A stretch of 64,000 nt of DNA, taken from assembly GCA_037953625.1 (NCBI GenBank), contig CM075651.1, positions 158,109,501-158,173,500 on the forward strand, read 5' to 3'. This document shows, piece after piece, positions 12,979 through 23,622 of this stretch (its first letter is position 1; each line of letters opens with the position of its first letter). The position numbers and the translations under genes are program-made. This DNA is from Crotalaria pallida (Eukaryota > Streptophyta > Magnoliopsida > Fabales > Fabaceae). Below the pieces are notes generated by a model that saw nothing but the letters and a program-made list of their open reading frames with translations, was not told where the DNA came from and ran no database searches.

Positions 12979-13738
12979 CTACATAATCGAAATGAAAGAC
13001 GACAAAGAGTAAGACTTCATTACATCACCAATCACTCGAATTCAGTATAAAACAACTGCTAGTTCTGAAACAAACAAACAATAACAAATAACAAATAACA
13101 CTGCCCCAATCATTTAAGGAAGATGAATCGCATTATAGCCTCCCTAAAAAAGGAAGAAAAAAAATTTAACCTCACAAGCAATCATTTGACTACCTTATGG
13201 AGCAAAAGGTTACAACTTTCTGTATAGCCACTACCATGGTTTTAAAATGGATGACATCAACACATGATATAGCCGCAACATCACGGTTGCCGCTGGCTAC
13301 AATTGACGGCATCAAGCTGCAACCGCAATTTAAAACCCTGACACAGTAATGTGTTGACCAATACCACTTTTATAATTTACTATACACCCTATGCATTTGA
13401 GAGCTAGTTGAAACTATGTACAGAGTCAAATTAAGGTCAAAACCAAAACGACCCAGTAAAATTTAGTCAACTTGGATCAACCCCAGAAAGAAAAATTAAC
13501 AAAATTAAAGTTACAATTCCATAACAACCCACCAAGCCCTAAACCTAACAGCAAACACAGTTCCTCTAATAATTAGGGGAAAATAGTGAAGACCCACATG
13601 CTAGATAAACCGATCATGCATAAAAAAGCAAAAAATTGGAAGAAAAAACAAAACTTTATCATACCAGGAATAATTGGGAAGCATAAAAAAACGAAAAACA
13701 GTGAAAGTAAAAGAAATAGAGAGGGAGAAGAGAAGTAC
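12979..13738 (-). other. leader intron of the MEI2-like gene
   Basis: On the minus strand a donor CTTTTAAG/GTACTT (at 13738) and an acceptor TTATGTAG/TTAGAA (at 12979) frame a 760-nt intron. It ends 15 nt before the start codon. A 5'-UTR intron fits the absence of coding upstream. Inferred from splice signals only. Confidence 0.65.
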
Positions 13739-14050
13739 CTTAAAAGTAGTTAATTCATGGAGGAAGGTGGGGGGAGATGATGATCGGAGAGTTTCGTTAC
13801 GTAGAAGGAGAGAAGATAGTTACGTTCACTCTTAAACTTCCTTGAGTACCGCCGAGAAAGAAGAGGAGTAAAACACTGACACAGATTTTTTCCAGAAAAA
13901 AAAAGAAAAAGAAAAAAGAAAATAACAATAATAATCAGAGACTTGCGCAGGAAAATAGTAGTGGACAATGATTGGAAGGAACAAGTACAAGTAGTAGTAG
14001 TAGTGGAGGGAAGAGGAAATTTATTGTAATTGGAATTTTCTTTAATCCAC
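13739..14050 (-). other. probable first (noncoding) exon and core promoter of the MEI2-like gene
   Basis: A pyrimidine-rich leader on the minus strand containing an ACT trinucleotide run (13988-14003 on + as AGT repeats) and a minimal ATG AAT TAA upstream frame near 13756. An in-frame stop (TAA) precedes the reading frame of the main start, so the ATG at 12963 is the first usable one. The transcription start is not determined. Confidence 0.5.
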
Positions 14051-14076
14051 ATAAATAAATAAATAAATAAATAAAA
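14051..14076. repeat. (ATAA)n microsatellite
   Basis: About six tandem ATAA units immediately upstream of the MEI2-like leader. On the sense strand they read TTAT repeats and may overlap the TATA region. Confidence 0.85.
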
Positions 14077-15516
14077 ATGAAAAAAAAATCCATTTTTATT
14101 TTATTTACCGTATGATTTTATTTTATGTTCAAGTTCAAACAATATTTTATTCTTTTTATTATTTGTTTGTTTATTTTATTTTATTTTATTTTATTATTTT
14201 TTCTGTGTCTCTGGCCTCTGCTCTCAGATTGTGCCACATTGGAATCTTATCTGGCGTCCGTTGACACGCTTTCATTTATTTTTTCTTTTAATTAAAATTT
14301 ATACTTTTGGGATTTAAGATAACGAAAAATACTAGTTTTATTCCCTTCAAAAATATAGTAATAAAATATTAAAATCTTTTTTCTAAAACGAAAAAGAACA
14401 AAAATCTGCTAAAGGCTTACTAACTATCTTTAACAATGATACTGACCTCTTTTTTTTTAAGCGGTATTATATTATAGTTTTATCCAAAAGTATCTACGGG
14501 CCAAAATACATTTTATATGAGATAAATTGTTACATATAATTTGTAAAACAAATATCTTTATCCTGTTTATATAAAATCAATTACTTTTGATGTTGCTCTT
14601 ACCTAACATATGAGAGATAAATTATCCGAAGTATAATAATTATTTTCTTTAATTGTTAATGTTGATTATTTGTTTGAAAAAATATAATTTTCTTTAATTA
14701 TCCTATGCATGCAAGGGTATTAATGATATCTAGATTTTAAATGGGAAACTTATAATTTAAGAAACTTATGGTTTAAATGTGAACAATTGATTATTTTATT
14801 TTTTGGATTTTTCAAAGGATTTTCTTGGATTTTCTTAAATAAAAAGAAGTGTTTCTTATAGAAAAGCTAAACATTTAATAATTCAAGTGATAGTGAATTT
14901 AGTTTTTCTAGATTTTTTTTATTATTTTTAACTTCTAATCCTCAACTTTTAGGGATGAGGTTAAATAAACCATTTTTCAAATATATTTTTAGTCAATTTC
15001 ACATTAATTGTTTTCCTTTTTGTTTTTTGAACATTATTTTGTTTCTAAATTTTGTCAAGACGCTAATAAATACTCTCACAGTCCCTTATTATAAGTCACT
15101 TTTATCTAATTTACGCATATTAAGAAATGTAATTTTTACTCTCAAATTTATCAAAAAATATGTTATCATTCTAAAGTTACCCTTATTTAAAATGTTACAA
15201 CTCTATTCACTATTTTCTCTATTGTGATTATTATCATATCTCCTCTATGTAATTATGATGGGTTTATTTAGAATAAACTTTTTAATGGTACTTAAATATT
15301 CTAAAGCGACTTATAAAAATATACAACAAATCTACCAAAATGATATCATATAACGACAAGGGACAAAGTGAGTATAAAAATATCGGTACTCTTATTGATT
15401 ATAACAATAACATTGTGTTTTACAATTTTAATTTTTTTTAATTAAGAATGTGACCTGAACGTGAACTCATATCTTCACTTCATTTTCTATTATATATGTA
15501 TAGAAAACAATTGTTA
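14077..15516. other. intergenic with a degraded Stowaway-like element
   Basis: AT-rich. Facing motifs CAGTCCCTTATTATAAGTCA (about 15079) and ACGACAAGGGACAAAGTGAG (about 15353) look like decayed Stowaway termini. No gene is supported; the 90-codon frame at 14955-15227 lies across this remnant. Confidence 0.4.
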
Positions 15517-15517
15517 T

Positions 15518-15707
15518 TTTTTTTATGAACTAGAATATCCACCCGCGCAACTGGGTGACTAATCCCTCGCACCATGGTTGGGCCTTTCGGGGGGCGATGC
15601 TCCCAGTAAGGCATGCTTCATTCACATGCGTCTCGGGAACTACTGAAATCCGCAACCACATGCTTAAGGGACACAAGCCCCTTCCACTTGTGTCAACCGG
15701 TAAGTTT
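15518..15707 (-). mobile_element. SINE (minus orientation)
   Basis: A poly-T run at 15517-15524 marks the 3' tail of a minus-strand element. It is flanked by the 9-bp duplication AATTGTTAT (15509-15517 and 15708-15716). Its tail half (GATTAGT..TTGCGCGGGTGGATA on minus) is shared with the SINEs at 31287-31416 and 42214-42393, so the three are one family. The B box is degraded. Confidence 0.7.
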
Positions 15708-15749
15708 AATTGTTATATTACTAACTATTCAAAATATTTGAAACGAACC

Positions 15750-15962
15750 ACCAACGAGGCTTGGTTCAGTTGGTGTAAGGCCCCAACTGAAATCTTGGGA
15801 ATGGGACACGGGTGCTAGTAGCCCCGGGTTCGATTCCCACTAAAAACATCTCGCTGGGAGAGCCAGCCACGCAGCTCGCTCCGGATTAGTCTCAAGGGCT
15901 CCCTGGTATTAAGGGTGCTTTTGGAGATACCGGTGGTTCCGCAAGGAATACAGACAAAAAAA
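15750..15962 (+). mobile_element. tRNA-derived SINE with intact pol III boxes
   Basis: Perfect A box TGGTTCAGTTGG (15762-15773) and B box GGTTCGATTCC (15827-15837), then an A-tail. The element is flanked by an exact 18-bp target duplication, AAATATTTGAAACGAACC (15732-15749 and 15963-15980). The long perfect duplication suggests a fairly recent insertion. Confidence 0.9.
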
Positions 15963-15980
15963 AAATATTTGAAACGAACC

Positions 15981-17755
15981 GATAAATAAAATGAAAACAT
16001 AAGATAAATCCTAGTTTGAGATAATGGAAATATTTTTCTTTTTTGGGATAATGAAAAATTAGTTTTAAGCCATTATTAACAACATAAAATCTAAAAATAA
16101 GATTAAGAATAAAAATGTCATTTAATATCCGAGATTGAATAATTCAATTTTTCAATTAAATTGTTGAAATAATGACATTCTAAATAATATCAAGGAATTC
16201 AATCAAATAGTTGAGAATTGTTGGGAGAATCTTATCTTTTTTCTTTCATAATAAATGATCCGATATTACACGTCGTATATCTCAAAGTATTTCATTTCCT
16301 CAATATTTTTATGTGAGAACTCGGATTCCTAAGATTATACAAGTTTTTGGATTCACAATTATAATAAGAGGGATAATATGATAAAAAAAAAAAAGAGGGA
16401 TGATTAAAAATAATCATTTAATTTTTAAATTTTCAATTGTAAATATCATTTAAATAAATTTAAATATAATTTCAACTAAATACTACAAAAAAAATGAATA
16501 TATAACATTCTTTTTAAAAGAAAGGGAATGAGTTTGAGTGCTCAAATTCAATTTCAAAATTGGATTTAGTTGAAAATCAATTTCATTTTTTTCTTTTACT
16601 ATTTTTTTTAATTATGTATATTAACAAATATGAGAAGAATATCTAGGAAATAGGAAAAGAAATATTTTCCATATTTAAAAAAAATAAAATCTTTAAGCAT
16701 GTTTGGTAACAGCACTAATTAACTTATATAACCAAAGTTAAGTTGCATGTAGTTCCTAGAAATACAGACTTTGGATAACCAAAGTTAAGTTGCATGTAGT
16801 TACTAGAAACAGAGACTTTGGATACATAAGTTTATGGATTCATATTTGATATGGTACATAATTTTTTTTTCGAATTTATAAATGAATTTTCTTAAAGAGG
16901 CTATAAATAATATGTTTTTATTAAAAAAATTAAAAATATAATAATTAAGAGTTGGAAAGATTATCTTCCCAATAAGATTTTACTATTTTTTAACCGTAAG
17001 CAAACCCTTTATAAATTAAGTGCGCATATCATTTTACAAATAGCTTACCAACCATTAAAAAAAAGAAAAAAAAAAAAGGTTATCATCTAACATTATTAAA
17101 TATATTTAATTCAATCAGCTCTTTTTTTACAACTTTTAATTTTCAATTCTTAGCTTATAAGGTTTTGAATGTATTATTGTTAATCAACTTGTCGTATCAA
17201 TGACATCTGTGTTCATTAAACATGTAGTTACGGATTCGATCTCTGACTCATGTGAATGGAATACCTTGTTGAGAGTATCATCCTCGAAAAGGGTGTAATC
17301 AATATACGAACGAATTGCTCACCCAGTTGCCCAGATGAATAGCGTGATTCACCCAAAAAAAACGTATCCCATGCAAGATAAAGCTTTATAATGAGTTGCA
17401 TTTTTACCATAACACGAGTGACAAGCTTAAAAGTTGAGTGTTTTTATTTCGGTTGGGGGTCCAACAACTATGAGTAGGACTTGGGCCACGTTTATTCTCT
17501 TGTGGATTGGATCAAATAGGTGAATCCATCCCATGAAACGGTACTGATTCATAAACAGCCAAGTAAGCTACAACTCCTCTTTGTTGAGTTGCCGCCACAA
17601 TTGCTGTGTCCACCATCTCAGTTCTCACTGTGCGGATCCTAATCATTTCCCCCTTTTCGTTTAGGAGTCATAATGCAAGTTCTTCAATTCATACATTGTT
17701 CGTTGTTGATGCTGCCAAACAATGCCAATCTTTATAATTTCACCATGATACAAAA
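15981..17755. other. intergenic, AT-rich
   Basis: No gene supported. It contains the 47-bp tandem duplication listed separately. Around 17160-17740 the composition is more balanced, but frames are short and lack domains. Confidence 0.4.
16728..16821. repeat. 47-bp tandem duplication
   Basis: Two adjacent copies of a 47-bp unit (16728-16774 and 16775-16821) beginning ATAACCAAAGTTAAGTTGCA. They differ at only a few positions. Confidence 0.85.
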
Positions 17756-17865
17756 TACTTCCTATAAATCTATTTATAAAACTCTTTTAAAATTTTTCAC
17801 TTCCATTAAGAAAAGTAATTAAATTTGTTGGTGTTATTGAAAATGGAAAAATTTGATACACTGTA

Positions 17866-18152
17866 CTCCCTCCGGCTCGAATTATAAGCAAATTCAACCA
17901 CTTTTACACTTATTAAAGAGGTTAGTTGATTGTATTTAATTTCTCAAATTTATAAAAAAATATAGGCAATTTAGGAAAGTAGTATTGAGAATGAAACAAA
18001 AATTAATTAAGATTACAATTTATAGAGATGTTTTAGGAAAGTGACATTGAGAATGAGAATGAAACAAAATTTAATAAAGTTAGTTAATTTTGCTTATATT
18101 TTAAACCAAGAGAAGTATGTTTTTTGTTGCTTATAATTCGAGTTGGATGGAG
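17866..18152. mobile_element. Stowaway-type MITE nested in the outer copy
   Basis: Termini CTCCCTCCGGCTCGAATTAT and the complement ATAATTCGAGTTGGATGGAG, with TA on each side. It is the same family as 43180-43461. Confidence 0.85.
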
Positions 18153-18269
18153 TATTTTTTTTTTTAAAACCACCTCTTATTATTGGAACTCTAAAAAGTA
18201 TTGACTTAATAGGGTCTTTATGGAAAGAAGTAATTAAATGCTATTAAAATTGAAACAATGTTTTATAAA

Positions 18270-19172
18270 GGCTTAATTGCATAATTGGTCCTTTATCTTA
18301 TTTATTAGATTCACTTTGATCCTTTATTTTATTTTATTTTTTGCAATTTACTAGTCCTTTATTTTTTATAAAAGATTCAGTTTGGTCCTTCCGTTAAAAT
18401 AAAGTTAAATGAAAAGGAATATTCCAAGAATATTCCTCCTTCTAGGCTTAATTGCATAATTGGTCATTTATCTTATTTATTAGATTCACTTTGGTCCTTT
18501 ATCTTAATATTCCAAGAATATTTCCTCTTCTTCTTCCTCTGCTCTCTCCTTACAGCGGCGGCAGCCACCATGGGCCCACTCCCTCTTCCCTCGAAAATCA
18601 TCAAATTTTTTAAATTCTTCAACATTCTTCAAATTTTCACGGTTTTTAAGCTTTATTTTCATTATTCCTCAAACAAATTTGTGTTTTTCGTTCTTTTTTC
18701 CTCAAAATCCGAATTCTAGGGTCCCTTTTCTAAAACCTTGGTTATCAACAATGGTCTCCTCCTCTAAACCTGCTGGAAAACGTGCGAAAACACATGCAAA
18801 ACGCTTCAACAACTCAAATTAAATTTTTAAAAATAGTGGCGACAGTAGCATGGGCGGTGGCGGCGGCGCCCATGGTGGCTGCCGCCGCTGTAAGGAGAGA
18901 GCGGAGGAAGAGGAAGAAGAAGAGGTAATATTCTCGGAATATTAAGATAAATGACCAAAGTGAATCTAATAAGTAAGATAAAGGACCAATTATGCAATTA
19001 AGCCTAGAAGGGGGAATATTCTTGGAATATTCCTTCTCATTTAACTTTATTTTAACGGAAGGACCAAACTAAATCTTAAAAAAAAATAAAGGACCAGTAA
19101 ATTGCAAAAAAAAGATAAAGGATCAAAGTGAATCTAATAAATAAGATAAAGGACCAATTATGCAATTAAGCC
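18270..19172. mobile_element. MULE-type long-arm foldback element
   Basis: 903 bp, flanked by an exact 9-bp duplication TTTTATAAA (18261-18269 and 19173-19181), the Mutator size. Two arms of about 306 bp (18270-18575 and 18868-19172) are near-complementary and separated by a 292-bp loop. Each arm contains the terminal motif GGCTTAATTGCATAATTGGT twice, at the tip and again at 18445 (mirrored ending at 19004). The inner arm ends are GC-rich (GCGGCGGCAGCCACCATGGG). No transposase. A transcript through it would fold into a very long hairpin. Confidence 0.85.
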
Positions 19173-19235
19173 TTTTATAAATAGGACAAAAATAAAAAAC
19201 CCAAAAGAATTTTATGAATAAGACCGAAGGGAGTA

Positions 19236-20299
19236 TGGATAATGTTAACCAATAATTTTTTTTGTTGAATTCAATTATTTTTTTTGGTGAAATTAACCAA
19301 TAATCTAGGAACATTAGTTAAAAAGCTTAAAATATACTCGTAGTTTTTTAATATTGGAAAGTATTCATATTTATTATACATTGAAAAACATACATTTAAT
19401 ATTGTTTTTCGATATAAACAAATTTTTTTTAACAAAAATGATTTATAAATCAACAAAATTAGTCTACAAATCAACCGTCACATTCTTGTGATATAAGTTA
19501 ATTTTCTAAGTCTATTCATCATTGCGCTTTTTTTAATTTTTGACAAATAATCTTAAGATAGTACTAATTATCATAACTCTTTATTACATACACAATCGAG
19601 AGACATGTATAACTAATAACTATCATATCGTGACTAACTAGTTGAAAGAATGAGTGTGCTTGAAGTTTAGGAGGAGATTGAAAGTATTACAATTTTGTAT
19701 ATTTAGTATTAAGCCTTTAGTCCAAGTCTTTTATCATAATTGGGGAGTGTGAGTTAAATCAATTAATCTTGTTTTTATGATTAATATTGATTTGACATCA
19801 TGTTTTAACCTAAAACCTTAAGGCATTAGGTTCATGGGTCTTTTTACTTATATATTGTTCGACTTACCATATTTTAGTCGATGTGAGATTTGTTTGGTTT
19901 ATATATCTCAACAGAAAGTTCGTACATTATTATATATTCTCGCAAAATCCTTTTAATATCAAATAAAAATATTAAATAAAGATGTATGCTGCTTTAATTT
20001 TTCAGTACCCCATATTTGAATTATTGATCAATTTAAATCAAAGGCCACGTATATTGAAATTTTAATTGTGAACTTTCAAATGATTAAGACGAGACTCTTT
20101 TACATAGATTTTCTCAATAAAATATTATTTTGTTTGATAGATTTTTTTTATATATATAAGAATTTTGTTTGATAGATTAATTTTTTTAAGTTACACTAAA
20201 ACATTTAAATGAAGATTTATTTTGAACTTTTTGTTTATGTGATCAGGTATAAGTTTTAAGATACATGTTAGAAATACTATATTTGCAAGGAATTAGTTT
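19236..20299. other. intergenic; possible LTR remnant
   Basis: AT-rich and without genes. At about 19690-19935 a sequence with TTTAGTCGATGTGAGATTTGT and TATATATCTCAACAGAAAG resembles the leader or LTR ends of plant retroelements, but I cannot delimit termini. Confidence 0.3.
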
Positions 20300-20426
20300 T
20301 TTTTTAACAGCAAACAAAATGTAATTTCATTATAAAAAAGATGACAACCAAGCATTATAGTACAAAACAAAGGTCTCACCTTCTACGAAGGGTTTATCAA
20401 AGGGTACACAATCATATGCTCCAAGA
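20300..20426 (-). mobile_element. L1-type LINE 3' fragment
   Basis: On the minus strand it reads a short 3' tail ending TTTGCTGTTAAAAAAAAA. The motif TTTTGTACTATAATGCTTGG is related to the tail at 28545-28613. Direct repeats AATTAGTTT (20291-20299 and 20427-20435) flank it. It is severely 5'-truncated. Confidence 0.65.
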
Positions 20427-20435
20427 AATTAGTTT

Positions 20436-23419
20436 GTTTAATACTATAGTAATATTTTAAATTTTTCCACACATATTTGAAAAAAATTCTCAACAGATGC
20501 TCTGAAACGCGTATTAGAAAACTCCTTAGGACGCATTTGGAACTGTGGTGAAAAGTCACTGAACGCACGTTTTGGGAAACGCCACGAAAAAGAAGACTCA
20601 AACGCGTAAACAAACACACACTTGAACAATCGCTCATTGATACCTTTTACATTGTTTAAACAAATAACTTAAAAACCTTGAACACTTGAATTTGCAATCA
20701 TAAGGTTGGGTCCATTTACCTGACATCATTGCCTACCTATTAAAGAATTATTATTAGTCAAATAAATATTGATGAAATCTGCTTATAGAAGGAAAAAAAT
20801 TTGTTGAGAAAATCTAATCTGTCCGTACTTGCTTAAGTTTTTTTAATTGCATTAGTTCTCGTGTTAAATGTTATATATATTGATGAACAACAAGAAGACT
20901 CTAATTACTACTTTCTTTAATTATAATAATTAAGGCAACTAAGTCTACGCAATTTAAAGCGTTTGAGGATAAAAATATCAATTTTTATTTTAAACAAAGA
21001 ACGACATTACCAACTTTCTACCATCCAGCCTATTTTCTCACGTATAGTAGGGCCATCCACCAATAATCTTATTTCATAGAAATAGGTTGTCACATGCAAT
21101 TACACTTGTATGTCAGATTGCCAAGTCTCTCCTAGATGAAACAATGAAATCAAAGATTACATGCATGGCAAATGGAATTATTACTCAAACTCATTTCATG
21201 ATATGTAATATATAATATCATATTATTTCAAATTGATATATTCTATTAATTGGGTAGGCCTTTTGTCCTTGCTCGTTACACTCCCATTACTTTATTTTAC
21301 TAGCAATTATACTAGGTATAGATTGAATCGAAGCTTTTTTTTTTTCCTGGAGATTGAATTGAAGCTGCTTCAATCGTGGCTAAATTTTGTCCTCATAAAT
21401 GCGGTTTTTGTATGTATGGATTACACTTCCCAGTTCCCATCCACATTGTTCTAAAAATTATTTCCTCACCGACAGCACCAATTAAAAATCAAGTTTGAAA
21501 TTTGTTGGTGGTACAATTCCATGAAATTGAGAATTAAAAAATAGCAAACAAAATATTAAGAAATCAAGTTTATTATCACTTAAAATATTAAGTATTTAGC
21601 TATTCAACACAATATAAAAATACTTAATTTAACCATTGTTAAGAAGAAAAATTAAATTTTTATTAGTATTAGTTAGTTATGGAGTTTTGTAATATGCTTT
21701 AGAATACATGTTAATCATATTCTAAATGGGAAGTTTTTATGGAAAAATTTAAAAAGTCATATTAATTCCAAGGCAACATTAGACAAACCAATTTTTCATG
21801 CATGTAAGTTAATTTTTTTAAGTATCATTAACATATGCTCTCTTGTATACTACTCATTAGATTATTAGAAAAATCTGATAATTATTACTCCTATCATTTT
21901 TATCTATAAGACATTTCTAACAAATTCATATAAATTAAAAAAATAGTTAAAGATAGTTATTATTTTATAAATAATAAAAATATATATCAAAGTTTTAAAA
22001 TTAACTCGTCTGAAGGGGAGTCATATTAACTATTAAGGGTATATATAATATTATCTAAATAGTATAAATGATTTACATTTATGTACAAATAAACCTTAAA
22101 AAAGATATTATTAATACTAAAAAGAACTGGTTATGAAGATGTGAATATGAATGTAAGGTATTGGTGAGGATCTATATATCAAAATATCAAAGTCCAAAAT
22201 AAATCCAAAATGGAGAGAGAGGAACGACAGTGTGCCAAAGTGTCTGGTGCTGTCGGTCCGGTAGGTGCAACCGACAAAGGGATGGTCCTACGTCTCCTTC
22301 TGATCACGTGGCAATTGGCTATACCGTATATTCTCCCTGCCGTCTGATCCAGGCTAAGCATATCCCCCTTTTCCCTTCCCTTCTCTCATTTTCAATACAT
22401 ACTTACATAGGAGTACATGTATTATTACTATATATGTATTTGTACGCAAGGAGGTACATTATTATTAGTAATTAATTATAGAATGCCATTAATTGGAAGA
22501 GGGGCAAATATGTAAATACGTATCTGTGCCATGTAGCTGGCAGCTCACGGTTCCGTACAGTACACCCCAAGTATAATTTTGGCAGCTTTATGATTTGTCA
22601 ACTATGTCAACCTCAACCGTTGATGACAAGAATCATGCCTCCGATGTCTTTGCTACTTAAAATTAGTTTAATGCATCAGGGAAAAATAAAATAAACTCTA
22701 TTTTTTGGGTGGTGATATCACGAGATCATATGTAAATAGGGTAACATATTATAAAATCATGATAACATTATTATACCAGTATTTTTTTTATTTTCTTTAT
22801 TGTTTGGCAGGCAGTGCTTTAGGGTCACGGAGAGAATTAAAATGAAGGTAATAAATTCATCATAACATCTGTTAAAAAAAAAATCATAATTTTTATGAAT
22901 CAAGATTTGGCTACTGCCCGTGATTAAGTAGTAAATACTAGCATTTATCGTGTAAGAGTTATAAGTTTTTTATTTATCAAAGATTTTAAACATTTTGCAT
23001 GTCAGAAATATTTTTAAAATTATATGAGTTAGGATTATTGTTTAAAATTGATAAAGAAATAAAAAAAATTTATAAATGCAAGGATTATTTTTTAATATAG
23101 TTTTTTTTTGTTTTTTTATACAGGAAGTACATGTGTGTCTGAAGTATAATTTTTTCTCTTGCAATAGAATAGGTGCATTAGCTTATGTGTACATACATGT
23201 ATGTGTATTAATAACGTGTATTAGTTGATAGTTTGTTTTTCTCATGATCGGTTTGAAATATTGCACCACTTTATTGTATCACACTTAATCATGCATTAGT
23301 TTGAAACAATATATCTTTTGGTGATATTTAATTTGAAAAAAATATATCTCTTGGTGATATTATTTTTTCCAAGTAATTTAAAATTAATATTCTTAAAATT
23401 TTTTAAAAAATATTATCAA
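20436..23419. other. intergenic, with one compositional island
   Basis: No gene supported. Around 22200-22640 the sequence is clearly richer in GC, with a G-box-like core ATCACGTGGC near 22304-22313. I see no open frame with a domain. It could be regulatory DNA or an unrecognised RNA locus. Confidence 0.35.
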
Positions 23420-23622
23420 AAGCGATATGTCGTTTCAACATTGAAGTGATATGTTGATTCAATAATAAAGTGATATGTCGTTTCAATGGTGAAGTAATAT
23501 GTCATTTCAACAACCAAGTGATATGTTGTTTCAATAGTAAAGTGATATACCGTTTCAACAATGAAATGATATGTCGTTTCAACGAGTGAAAGGATATGTC
23601 GTTTCAATAGTGAAGTAGTATA
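23420..23622. repeat. 24-bp minisatellite, eight units
   Basis: Eight consecutive units of about 24 bp (consensus AAGTGATATGTCGTTTCAAY plus four bases) followed by a partial ninth. Units diverge at a few positions each. The period is a multiple of three, so the minus strand is open for about 63 codons with an 8-residue repeat of ETTYHF type. There is no evidence that it is expressed. Confidence 0.9.

Larger units (their letters stand above)
17758..19233. mobile_element. Stowaway-type MITE, outermost of a three-element nest
   Basis: Left terminus CTTCCTATAAATCTATTTAT and right terminus ATAAGACCGAAGGGAG, flanked by TA at 17756-17757 and 19234-19235. It is split twice, by a second Stowaway-type element (17866-18152) and by a large foldback element (18270-19172). 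Without the inserts it would be about 280 bp, normal for the family. Confidence 0.8.

Noticed and set aside
13750..14052. 100-codon minus-strand frame in the MEI2-like leader
   Set aside because: Low-complexity, no domain, ends at the leader's TAA and is separated from the main frame; treated as leader sequence.
15555..15818. Plus-strand open frame across 15.6-15.8 kb
   Set aside because: Spans two SINE insertions with clear target duplications; not a gene.
15762..15837. Apparent tRNA gene (A and B boxes)
   Set aside because: No cloverleaf-complete tRNA; followed by an unrelated tail, A-tail and an 18-bp duplication, so it is a SINE. The same reasoning applies at 27.8, 42.3 and 54.1 kb.
23420..23622. 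CRISPR-like array
   Set aside because: Units are contiguous without unique spacers and the genome is a plant; it is a minisatellite.
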